From Roseospirillum parvum (GTDB lineage Bacteria > Pseudomonadota > Alphaproteobacteria > Rhodospirillales > Rhodospirillaceae), in contig NZ_FNCV01000001.1 of assembly GCF_900100455.1 (NCBI RefSeq), positions 227,093-291,092 on the forward strand: 64,000 nucleotides of DNA. Reading direction: 5' to 3'. This document shows, one piece after another, positions 37,629-45,150 of the stretch. A program made the translations under genes and the position numbers. The notes under the pieces were generated by a model, which saw nothing but the letters and a program-made list of their open reading frames with translations, was not told where the DNA came from and did no database searches. How positions within the stretch are numbered: the first letter of the stretch is position 1; every line of letters starts with the position of its first letter.

Positions 37629-38111
37629 ATGACCGGCCTCGTCCTTCTCGTCGACGGCGATCCCCGTCCCATCCGTCGCCCCGTCAATCTGCGCCTGCCC
37701 GGCTCCGATACCGTGCTGCTGCGCGTCCATGGTCCCGACCCGGCGCGCGGCATCTATCGCCTGGCGCGCGAGAACGCCAACCCCGGCCCCTACAAGCTCC
37801 AGGGAGAGCGCACCCTGAGCATCGAGGGAACCACCCTGACCGAACACTACCCATCCACCTGGCGCCCCCTGGCCGAGATCAAGGCCAGCAAGGTCGCCGC
37901 CTGGAAAACCCAGGCCGCCAGCAAGCTGAAACCCACCGACTGGTACATCCTGCGCCAGAGCGAAGGCGGCGCCGCCACTCCCCAGGCGGTGCTCGACTAC
38001 CGCGCCGCCGTGCGCGCCGCCACCAACCAAGCCGAAGCCACCCTCGATACCCTGACTGACCCCGAACAGGCCGCCAACCTGGAACCCGACTGGCCGACGG
38101 CGGGGTTCTGA
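37629..38111 (+). CDS. phage tail-fibre-assembly-like protein
   Basis: 160-residue protein. The C-terminal half (IKASKVAAWKTQAASKLKP, DWYILRQSEGG, VLDYRAAVRAATNQAE) has the pattern of phage tail-fibre assembly proteins, in which a helix with AWK is followed by TDW and a YR-A-A motif. The N-terminal half (RPVNLRLPGSDTVLLRV) is beta-rich and unrecognised. It is probably a chaperone for the fibre genes upstream. Confidence 0.6.
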   Translation: MTGLVLLVDGDPRPIRRPVNLRLPGSDTVLLRVHGPDPARGIYRLARENANPGPYKLQGERTLSIEGTTLTEHYPSTWRPLAEIKASKVAAWKTQAASKLKPTDWYILRQSEGGAATPQAVLDYRAAVRAATNQAEATLDTLTDPEQAANLEPDWPTAGF

Positions 38112-38129
38112 TACCTCCCCAACACCAAG

Positions 38130-38473
38130 AAAAAAGGGGCGCTGCCCCTGACCCCGCCGGGGGACCGAAGGCGGTCCCCCGGACCCCCTCCTGTCGTTGG
38201 CGCGAAACGCTCGGGATGAGCGGGGTGCTCCGGTTTTTTGGTTGCAGGCCAGCTTTGCTGGCCTGCTGAAACAATCCCCAGCGAAAACGCCTCCGACAGC
38301 CGAAGGCACTCTGAAGCACGTTTTGGGTTGTTAAGCAGGCCGGCCAAGGCCGCCTGCAACCAAAAAAACGCTGCGTTCGGCTCGGTTGGAGGGTGTTTCA
38401 GCAAACGAATTGGCGGGGTCCGGGGGGACCCAGTCCCCCCGGTGGGGGTCAAGGGGGCAAAGCCCCCTTTTTT
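38130..38473. repeat. composite inverted-repeat element 2 (inside the phage island)
   Basis: The gap of 392 bases between the fibre-assembly-like gene and the small terminase is filled by a forward copy of the GC-rich dispersed repeat (38130-38192), a perfect hairpin GCAGGCCAGC / GCTGGCCTGC (38244-38266), a related imperfect hairpin (38335-38357) followed by CAACCAAAAAAA, and a reverse copy of the dispersed repeat (38407-38470). The elements match those downstream of groEL. Host-type repeats within the island suggest long residence. Confidence 0.8.
38451..38473 (+). terminator. terminator before the terminase genes
   Basis: AAGGGGGC / GCCCCCTT stem with an AAA loop, running into six T residues. 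It is part of the reverse repeat copy. The start codon of the next gene lies 30 bases downstream. Confidence 0.65.
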
Positions 38474-38503
38474 GTTCCCTGTTCTGCAAAGGAGTATCCG
38501 TTG

Positions 38504-38923
38504 ATGTCCGTCCGTTCTTCTCGGCGTCGCAAGAAGGCCCCGCCTGATGCCGAGTCCTTGCGGGCCGAGTTGGCGGCGTTGTTGCCGCCGCGTTTGGGCG
38601 ATGCCGCCCGGGCCTATGATCGCTTCGTGGGCGCCGCGTCGCTGGAGTTGGAGGCCGACGCCAAGGCCTTTGCCGCGCATCATGCGGCGTGCAAGGCGGC
38701 GCTGGCGCACATCGAGGTTCTCATCAAGTTGATCCGCTGGGCCGAGGCGCCGGCCGCCGGCCCCGAGGCATCGGGCGCCGAACCAGGCGCTGAACTGGGC
38801 GACGATCTGGGCCGGTTGATCGCCGAGGCGCGGGCTCATCTGGCGGCTGATCTGGCCAGCGAGCTGCTGGACGGCGAAACGGCTGATCCTGACTCCCTGG
38901 ATGACGATCATGAGCAAGACTGA
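38504..38923 (+). CDS. candidate small terminase subunit
   Basis: 139-residue, very Ala-rich helical protein (SLRAELAALLPPRLGDAARAYDRF, ADAKAFAAHHAACKAALAHIEVL) with a basic N-terminus and an acidic C-terminal tail (LDDDHEQD). No family is recognised with certainty. The call rests on position and overlap directly before the large terminase, on size, and on the acidic tail. AAAGGAG at proper spacing supports the ATG. Confidence 0.5.
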   Translation: MSVRSSRRRKKAPPDAESLRAELAALLPPRLGDAARAYDRFVGAASLELEADAKAFAAHHAACKAALAHIEVLIKLIRWAEAPAAGPEASGAEPGAELGDDLGRLIAEARAHLAADLASELLDGETADPDSLDDDHEQD

Positions 38924-40454
38924 TCCGCCGGCCGGGGCGGTGCATCTCGGCGTCGATTTCATCGAATTCCTGTACATCTGGAACGCTTTGGAGGGTCAGG
39001 CGACGCCGGCCCATCAGCGGCGCATGGCGCGTTGGCTGGCGGCGCGTTGGCGTCGTCGGCGGCGGCGCGGCGAGGGGCAGGCGCTTCTGATGGCCTTTCG
39101 CAACTCGGGCAAGTCGACGGTGGTCGGGCTGTTCTGCGCCTGGCTTTTGCTGGACAACCCCAGCCTGCGCATTCTGGTCATGGCGGCCGATCATGCGTTG
39201 GCCAAGAAGATGGTGCGCAATGTGAAGCGGATCATCGAGCGCCATCCGCTGACCCGCCATTTGAAGCCGCCGCGCCGCGACCAGTGGGCGGCCGACCAAT
39301 TCACCGTGGCCCGGCCGCGCGAGCTGCGCGATCCGTCCATGCTGGCCAAGGGGGTGGGGGCCAACGTGACCGGCTCGCGGGCCGACATCATTGTCTGCGA
39401 CGATGTGGAGGTGCCCAACACCTGCGACACGGCGCCCAAGCGGGCCGACCTTCGGCAGCGGCTGTCGGAACTGGACTATGTGCTGGTGCCGGGTGGGCTG
39501 TCGCTTTATGTGGGCACGCCGCACACCTACAACACCATCTACGCCGCCGAGCCGTGCCGCGACATGGGCGAGGCGGTGCCCTTCCTGGCCGGCTTCGCGC
39601 GTCTGGAGATTCCCATCGAGGACGCCCACCACCGTCCCGCCTGGCCGGAACGTTTCCCGGTCGAGCGCATCGCGGCGCTGCGGCGGCGCAGCGGGCCCAA
39701 CAAGTTCGCCAGCCAGATGATGCTGAAGCCCATGAACATCGCCGAGGGGCGGCTCGATCCGGAGGCCTTGCGGCTTTATGAGGCCGAGCTGGACTACAGC
39801 GAGGCGGCCGGCGAGGTGATCCTGAGGCTGGACGGCCGGCGGCTGGTCTCCGCCTCCTGCTTCTGGGACCCGGCCTTCGGGGCGCGCGCCCTGGACGCCA
39901 AGGGGGCGGGGGACGGCAGCGTGATCGCCATCGTGTTTGCCGACGAGGCGGGCGGCTACTGGCTGCACCGCATCGCCTGGCTGACTCACGATCCGCGTCA
40001 TCCGGTCGAGCCGGCGACCCAGATGTGCCGTCAGGTGGCGGCCTTCGCGGCCGACACCCTGGCCCCGGCGGTGTGCGTGGAGACCAACGGCCTGGGCCGT
40101 TTCCTGCCCGGCATCCTGCGCCGCGAGCTGGCCGCCGCCGGGCTGGCCTGCGGGGTCATCGAGAAGGCGTCGAGCACGCCCAAGGACCAGCGCATCGTGG
40201 AGGCCTTCGACGCCATCCTGGCGGCCCGGGCGCTTCATGTGCACCGCTCGGTGTGGGGCACCCCGTTGGTGGCGGAAATGCGCGAATGGCGCCCCGGGCT
40301 GGGCAAGGGCCATGACGACGGCCTGGACGCCGTCGCCGCCTGTTTGCTCAACGAGCCGGTGCGCCTCGGCCGTCCGACCCGGCCGGCCAACGCCCCTTGG
40401 CGGGGCGGCTGGCGTCGGGGCCCGTGGAACGCCCCCAGCGGCTTCGAGGTGTGA
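38910..40454 (+). CDS. phage terminase large subunit
   Basis: 514-residue DNA-packaging motor. The ATPase has a Walker A-like FRNSGKSTVVGLFCAW and Walker B ADIIVCDDVEVPN. The nuclease domain shows ASCFWDPAFGA with a catalytic Asp, a middle acidic CVETNGLGRFLPG, and the C-terminal GKGHDDGLDAVAACL. No frameshift is seen, so both activities could be functional. An ATG at 38901 in the same frame is an alternative start. It packages DNA only with a portal, which is not encoded here. Confidence 0.9.
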   Translation: MSKTDPPAGAVHLGVDFIEFLYIWNALEGQATPAHQRRMARWLAARWRRRRRRGEGQALLMAFRNSGKSTVVGLFCAWLLLDNPSLRILVMAADHALAKKMVRNVKRIIERHPLTRHLKPPRRDQWAADQFTVARPRELRDPSMLAKGVGANVTGSRADIIVCDDVEVPNTCDTAPKRADLRQRLSELDYVLVPGGLSLYVGTPHTYNTIYAAEPCRDMGEAVPFLAGFARLEIPIEDAHHRPAWPERFPVERIAALRRRSGPNKFASQMMLKPMNIAEGRLDPEALRLYEAELDYSEAAGEVILRLDGRRLVSASCFWDPAFGARALDAKGAGDGSVIAIVFADEAGGYWLHRIAWLTHDPRHPVEPATQMCRQVAAFAADTLAPAVCVETNGLGRFLPGILRRELAAAGLACGVIEKASSTPKDQRIVEAFDAILAARALHVHRSVWGTPLVAEMREWRPGLGKGHDDGLDAVAACLLNEPVRLGRPTRPANAPWRGGWRRGPWNAPSGFEV

Positions 40455-40581
40455 GGGGCGGCCCAGGGTGCGTCCAGGGGGCGCACCTTGCATGGGCGGG
40501 GGCAAAGCGTGTATTTGAAGGCGCTCGTGAGGTCGGCCGGAAGGGTCGGCCCGGTTTTGTCGTGCGGGAGTTTTTGTCGTC

Positions 40582-41607
40582 ATGGGTTATCGGGTTGCGG
40601 TCATCGGGGCCACGGGCAACGTGGGCCGCGAGATGTTGCAGATCATGGTCGAGCGGGGCTTTCCCGCCGACGAGGTGTTTGCCCTGGCCTCGCCGCGCTC
40701 GGTCGGGCGCGAGGTGAGCTATGGCGACGACAAGATCCTGAAGGTCCAGAACCTGGAGACCTTTGATTTCACCGGGGTGGACATCGCCCTGTCCTCGCCC
40801 GGGGCCTCGGTGTCCAAGGTGCACAGCCCGCGCGCCGCCCAGGCCGGCTGCGTGGTGATCGACAACACCAGCCACTTCCGCATGGAGCCGGACGTGCCGC
40901 TGGTGGTGCCCGAGGTCAACCCCGAGGCGCTGGCCGGCTACAAGAAGCGGGGCATCATCGCCAACCCCAACTGCTCGACCATCCAGATGGTGGTTGCCCT
41001 GAAGCCGCTGCACCAGGCCTTTGGCGTGCGCCGGGTGGTGGTATCGACCTACCAGTCGGTCTCCGGGGCCGGCAAGGAGGGCATGGACGAGCTGTTCAAC
41101 CAGACCCGGGGCATCTATGTGAACGATCCGGTGAGTGCCACCCAGGAGAAGTTCACCAAGCAGATCGCCTTCAACGTGATCCCGCACATCGACACGTTCA
41201 TGGACGACGGGGCGACCAAGGAGGAATGGAAGATGGCGGTGGAGACCGCCAAAATCCTCGATCCCGACATCAAGGTGCACGCCAACTGCTGCCGCGCCCC
41301 GGTGTTCATCGGCCACGCCGAGTACATCAACATCGAGACCGAGCGGCCGATCGACGAGAAGGCGGCCCGCGCCGCCCTGGAAGCGGCGCCGGGGGTGGTG
41401 GTGGTCGACCGCCGGATCGACGAGGGCTATGTCACCCCGGCCGAGTGCGCCGGCGAGGACGCGGTCTACATCTCGCGTCTGCGGCGGGATCGCACGGTGG
41501 AGAACGGGCTGTCGTTCTGGTGCGTCTCGGACAACCTGCGCAAGGGTGCCGCCCTCAACACCGTGCAGATCGCCGAGGCGCTGATCGCCACCCATCTCGC
41601 CCGCTAG
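40582..41607 (+). CDS. asd: aspartate-semialdehyde dehydrogenase
   Basis: Converts aspartyl phosphate to aspartate semialdehyde, the branch-point toward lysine, threonine, methionine and diaminopimelate. The product is 341 aa. The NADP-binding VAVIGATGNVGREML is at the N-terminus, the catalytic Cys is in IANPNCSTIQMV, and HANCCRAPVFIGHAE holds the active-site region. Length and motifs fit the bacterial type. It follows the terminase gene by about 127 bases. Confidence 0.96.
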   Translation: MGYRVAVIGATGNVGREMLQIMVERGFPADEVFALASPRSVGREVSYGDDKILKVQNLETFDFTGVDIALSSPGASVSKVHSPRAAQAGCVVIDNTSHFRMEPDVPLVVPEVNPEALAGYKKRGIIANPNCSTIQMVVALKPLHQAFGVRRVVVSTYQSVSGAGKEGMDELFNQTRGIYVNDPVSATQEKFTKQIAFNVIPHIDTFMDDGATKEEWKMAVETAKILDPDIKVHANCCRAPVFIGHAEYINIETERPIDEKAARAALEAAPGVVVVDRRIDEGYVTPAECAGEDAVYISRLRRDRTVENGLSFWCVSDNLRKGAALNTVQIAEALIATHLAR

Positions 41608-41634
41608 GGGCCCCTGTCGGAGTCAGCGCCCACC

Positions 41635-42498
41635 ATGTCGCGCACCATTCGCACCGCCAGCCTGCAGGTCAATGCCGGCAACGAGATGACGGTCAACGTG
41701 CAGACCGCCTGCGCCCTGGCCCGCCGGGCCAAGGGCGAGGGCGCCGACATGGTGCTGATGCCCGAGAACGTGGCCATGATGACCTGGGGGCGCGACGCCA
41801 TCCTTGGCAACGCCCACCCCGAGGACAGCCACCCGGCGTTGGTCGCCTTCCGCGATCTGGCGGCCAATCTTGGCCTCTGGATGCATTGCGGCACCCTGGC
41901 GGTGAGCCAGCCCGACGGCCGGGTGGCCAACCGCACCTACGTGCTTGACCCGAGCGGCGGCATCGCCGCCCGCTACGACAAGATCCACATGTTCGACGTC
42001 GATCTGGACGGCGGCGAATCCTATCGGGAATCGGCCATCTTCGCGCCCGGCGCGGCGGCGGTGACGGTCGATCTGCCGTGGGGGCGCATGGGGCTGTCGA
42101 TCTGCTACGATCTGCGCTTCCCCCACCTCTACCGCACCCTGGCCCAGGCCGGGGCGGAGCTGCTGGTGGTGCCGTCCGCCTTCACCCGCCAGACCGGCGA
42201 GGCCCACTGGCACGCCCTTCTGCGGGCCCGGGCCATCGAGACCGGCAGTTGGGTGCTCGCCCCGGCGCAGACCGGGACCCACCCGCACGGCCGGCAGACC
42301 TTCGGCCACACCCTGGCCGTGGCCCCCTGGGGCGAGGTGATCGCCGACGCCGGGGTGGAGCCGGGGATGCTGCTGGTGGCGGTCGATCTGGAGGCGGCCC
42401 GGGTGGCGCGGGGCAAGATTCCCTCGCTGGCCCATGACCGCGCCTTCTCCCTCAACCCGCCGGACGCCAAGCCGGACGACGAGGCGGGCGGGGACTGA
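41635..42498 (+). CDS. carbon-nitrogen hydrolase (omega-amidase/Nit-like)
   Basis: 287-residue nitrilase-superfamily amidase. The catalytic triad is visible as Glu in VLMPENVAMM, Lys in YDKIHMFDVDL and Cys in SICYDLRFPHLYR. The Nit-type motif HWHALLRARAIE is present. It probably hydrolyses alpha-ketoglutaramate or deaminated glutathione. In alphaproteobacteria such genes often precede DUF1178, as they do here. Confidence 0.92.
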   Translation: MSRTIRTASLQVNAGNEMTVNVQTACALARRAKGEGADMVLMPENVAMMTWGRDAILGNAHPEDSHPALVAFRDLAANLGLWMHCGTLAVSQPDGRVANRTYVLDPSGGIAARYDKIHMFDVDLDGGESYRESAIFAPGAAAVTVDLPWGRMGLSICYDLRFPHLYRTLAQAGAELLVVPSAFTRQTGEAHWHALLRARAIETGSWVLAPAQTGTHPHGRQTFGHTLAVAPWGEVIADAGVEPGMLLVAVDLEAARVARGKIPSLAHDRAFSLNPPDAKPDDEAGGD

Positions 42499-42512
42499 AT
42501 CCGGGACGGACG

Positions 42513-42923
42513 ATGATCCGCTACGCCCTGATCTGCCGGGAGGGCCACGAGTTCGAGGGCTGGTTCCCCGACAGCACCCGCTTCGAGGCCCAGGTCGAGG
42601 CCGGCGAGGTGCGCTGCCCGGTCTGCGACTCGGTCGAGGTGCGGCGCGCCCTGATGGCGCCCAACCTCACCACCGCCCGTCAGGCGGCGGCCGGCCGGGC
42701 CGAGCAGGCGGCCGCCCTGCGCCAGGCCCTGGTTGAGGTGCGCCGGAAGGTGGAGGCGAGTTGCGACAACGTGGGCGACCGCTTCCCGGAAGAGGCACGA
42801 CGCATCCACTACGGCGAGGTGGCGCCGCGCGGCATCTTCGGCACCAGCACGCCGGACGAGGCGCGCGAGTTGCTGGACGAGGGTGTCGACATCCTGCCGC
42901 TGCCCGATCTGGCCGAGAACTGA
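42513..42923 (+). CDS. DUF1178 family zinc-ribbon-like protein
   Basis: 136-residue DUF1178 protein with an N-terminal zinc-ribbon-like pattern: Cys in LICREGHEFEGWF and CxxC in VRCPVCDSVEVRRALMAP. The C-terminal DNVGDRFPEEARRIHYGEVAPRGIFG is the hallmark segment of the family. Function is unknown. It lies 15 bases after the amidase, suggesting an operon. Confidence 0.9.
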   Translation: MIRYALICREGHEFEGWFPDSTRFEAQVEAGEVRCPVCDSVEVRRALMAPNLTTARQAAAGRAEQAAALRQALVEVRRKVEASCDNVGDRFPEEARRIHYGEVAPRGIFGTSTPDEARELLDEGVDILPLPDLAEN

Positions 42924-42934
42924 GCCTTTAACTT

Positions 42935-42952
42935 GACGTTTACGTAAACGTC
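42935..42952. promoter_or_regulatory. LiuR-type MerR operator
   Basis: Perfect 18-bp palindrome GACGTTTACGTAAACGTC between DUF1178 and the MerR gene. It closely resembles the TTTACGTAAA-centred operators of LiuR-type MerR regulators. A -35 box TTTACG lies within it (42939-42944), giving 17 bases to TATCCT (42962-42967). Autoregulation of the adjacent regulator is the simplest reading. Confidence 0.85.
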
Positions 42953-42967
42953 CACTTGGCCTATCCT
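42939..42967 (+). promoter_or_regulatory. promoter of the MerR gene, possibly leaderless
   Basis: TTTACG, 17-base spacer, TATCCT. The -10 ends 7 bases before the ATG at 42975, so transcription would start at or very close to the start codon. Confidence 0.55.
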
Positions 42968-42974
42968 GACCGGC

Positions 42975-43376
42975 ATGGAGACGCGCGGGGCCGGGACGGA
43001 GTCGGAGGCGGGGCAGAGCATTGGCGCTCTGGCCCGGCAACTGGGCCTGACCACGCGGGCCATCCGCTTCTACGAGGACAAGGGCCTTTTGACCCCGCGT
43101 CGGGTCGGCCAGCGGCGCCTCTACGGACCGCGCGAACGGGTGCGCCTGCAACTGATCCAGCGTGGCAAGCGGCTTGGCTTTTCCCTGGCCGAGATACGCG
43201 AAATACTTGATATATATGACGAATCCCAGGACGAGAGCGCCCAGCTCACGCACCTGGTGGAAAAGATCGCCGAGCGGCGGGCGAGCCTTCTGGCGCAGCG
43301 CCGCGACATCGACCTGACCCTCGACGAGTTGGACCAGTTGGACACCCAGTGCCAGGCCCTGCTTGAGCGCCGCTGA
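42975..43376 (+). CDS. MerR-family transcriptional regulator, LiuR type
   Basis: 133-residue regulator. The winged helix (IGALARQLGLTTRAIRFYEDKGLL, then RRLYGPRERVRLQLIQRGKRLGFSLAEIREIL) matches LiuR-type regulators of branched-chain and fatty-acid catabolism. The C-terminal part is a dimerisation coiled coil (QLTHLVEKIAERRASLLAQR). No leucine-degradation genes sit beside it in the window, so its regulon must lie elsewhere, although the same motif may act on its own promoter. Confidence 0.88.
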   Translation: METRGAGTESEAGQSIGALARQLGLTTRAIRFYEDKGLLTPRRVGQRRLYGPRERVRLQLIQRGKRLGFSLAEIREILDIYDESQDESAQLTHLVEKIAERRASLLAQRRDIDLTLDELDQLDTQCQALLERR

Positions 43377-43415
43377 GCGCCGGACCGCCACCATGTGACG
43401 CGGTCATTGAGATGT

Positions 43416-43443
43416 GGCCATTGAAACGCGGCCATTGAAACGC
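43416..43443 (+). repeat. 14-bp tandem duplication
   Basis: Two exact copies of ggccattgaaacgc (43416-43429 and 43430-43443), preceded by a weaker copy at 43401-43415. They lie between the MerR stop and the FAD oxidoreductase. Confidence 0.85.
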
Positions 43444-43535
43444 ACTCGGTGTTGAATATATTTGATGGGCCGGCCGCCGCCCTGGCGACCCGGCGTGCAG
43501 GTCCCGCTTCCCTCTCGTTTCAGGACATCCCCGTC

Positions 43536-44840
43536 ATGCTGGTTTCCCAGGGCTCCAAGGTGCTGCCCGGCCACCCCGACTCCTACTATGCCGCCACCCC
43601 GCGCGGGGCGCCCGATCTGCCGCGTCTGGAGGCCGACACCCGGGCCGACGTGTGCATCGTCGGCGGCGGCTTCTGCGGTCTGATGGCGGCCCTGGAGATG
43701 GCCGAGAAGGGCCTCGACGTGGTGCTGCTGGAGGCCGAGCGGGTCGGCTGGGGGGCTTCCGGGCGCAACGGCGGGCAGGTCGGCAGCGGCCAGCGTCAGG
43801 ACCAGATGACCCTGGAGTCGGCGCTCGGCAAGGAGACGGCGCGCCGCCTGTGGGAGCTTGCGGAAGAGGCCAAGGCGCTGGTCCGCGAGCGGGTCAAGCG
43901 CCACGCCATCGACTGCGACCTCACGGACGGCGTGCTCAACGCCGCCGTCAAGCCGGGCGACGCCGAGTGGATCGCCCGCTACGTCGACCACATGGCCGAA
44001 CACTACGACTATCCGCACTTCCAGTGGATCGACCGGGCCGGCATGGCCGAACGCCTGGGCACCGACATCTACCACGGCGGCAAGCAGGACATGACGGCCC
44101 TGCACCTGCACCCGCTGAACTACGCCCTGGGCCTGGCCCGGGCGGCGCAGCAGGCCGGGGCGCGGCTGTTCGAGCACGCCCGGGTCAGCGGCTATGACCC
44201 GTCGAACCCGACCCGGGTGCGCACCGCCGCCGGGCCGACGGTGACGGCCGATCAGGTGGTGATCTGCTGCAACGGCTACCTGGGCCGGCTGGAACCCCGG
44301 GTGGCCGGGCGCATCATGCCGATCAACAACTACGTCATCGCCACCGAGCCGCTGGGCGAGGCGCGGGCCCGCGAGTTGATCCGCGACAACGTGGCGGTGG
44401 CCGACACCAAGTTCGTGATCGACTATTACCGGCTGTCGGCCGACCACCGCCTGCTGTTCGGCGGCGGCGAGACCTATTCCCACCGCTTCCCGGCCGACAT
44501 CGCCGGCTTCGTCAAGCCGCACATGCTGAAGGTCTACCCGCAACTGGCCGACGCGCGCATCGAGTACGCCTGGGGCGGCACCCTGGCGATCACCCTGAAG
44601 CGCCTGCCGCACGTCGGCCGGCTGTCGCCCAACGTGTTGTTCGCGCACGGCTTCTCGGGCCACGGGGTGGGCATCGCCAGCCTTCTCGGGCGGCTCCTGG
44701 CGGAGGCTGCGGTGGGCCAGGCCTCGCGCTTCGACGTGATGGCCAGGCTGCCCACGCCGATGTTCCCCGGCGGCACCTTGTTGCGTCATCCGGCGCTGGT
44801 GGTGGGCATGTTGTATTACGCCCTGCGCGACCGCCTGTAG
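43536..44840 (+). CDS. FAD-dependent oxidoreductase (PuuB/DAO family)
   Basis: 434-residue flavin amine oxidase. The dinucleotide-binding motif VCIVGGGFCGLMAALEMAE is near residue 38. The family-specific GASGRNGGQVGSGQR, where N-G-G contacts FAD, follows. The C-terminal FAHGFSGHGVGIASLLGRLLAEA closes the FAD site. It resembles gamma-glutamylputrescine oxidase (PuuB), but the substrate is not certain. The ATG at 43536 was chosen because an upstream ATG (43449) would add 29 residues not typical of the family. Confidence 0.88.
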   Translation: MLVSQGSKVLPGHPDSYYAATPRGAPDLPRLEADTRADVCIVGGGFCGLMAALEMAEKGLDVVLLEAERVGWGASGRNGGQVGSGQRQDQMTLESALGKETARRLWELAEEAKALVRERVKRHAIDCDLTDGVLNAAVKPGDAEWIARYVDHMAEHYDYPHFQWIDRAGMAERLGTDIYHGGKQDMTALHLHPLNYALGLARAAQQAGARLFEHARVSGYDPSNPTRVRTAAGPTVTADQVVICCNGYLGRLEPRVAGRIMPINNYVIATEPLGEARARELIRDNVAVADTKFVIDYYRLSADHRLLFGGGETYSHRFPADIAGFVKPHMLKVYPQLADARIEYAWGGTLAITLKRLPHVGRLSPNVLFAHGFSGHGVGIASLLGRLLAEAAVGQASRFDVMARLPTPMFPGGTLLRHPALVVGMLYYALRDRL

Positions 44841-45150
44841 GGCGCACGCGATACCTTTTTTCGGTGATTTCAAGGCAATGCGTGGGCTGCATGTCAGCCC
44901 GCGCAAAATTGCATACATTCTCCTTGCCGACCCCCCAGCCGTACGCTAGGGTTTTTTTACCCGATCCAAACGGGGAGGAGAAACCGTCCACGAGAACCGC
45001 AGCCGGGCCCCTTGGCGGCGCGGCGGGAAGGGGGCACGGCGCCTGTTGCGGGGCGCGTTCCTCGGGCGCGGCGAGGTTCCGCCGTCCTGCCCCCCTCGGA
45101 CACGCAGCCTTCACTCAAAATCACACGAAAACAGAAAACAGGTGGGACGA
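44841..45150. other. intergenic region upstream of the TRAP operon
   Basis: 310 bases without a convincing gene. It contains a GGGCTGCATGTCAGCCC-like inverted repeat near 44885-44900 and the motif TTGCATACAT (44909-44918). The latter is 8/10 identical to the palindrome at 51060-51069 and could be an operator. A weak TTGCCG-N17-TAGGGT (44924-44952) lies just downstream. Confidence 0.45.

Noticed and set aside
30511..40581. Phage attachment sites flanking the island
   Set aside because: I found no convincing direct repeat shared by the pit-side and asd-side junctions, and neither a tRNA nor an integrase is there. A computed repeat search could still reveal a short core.
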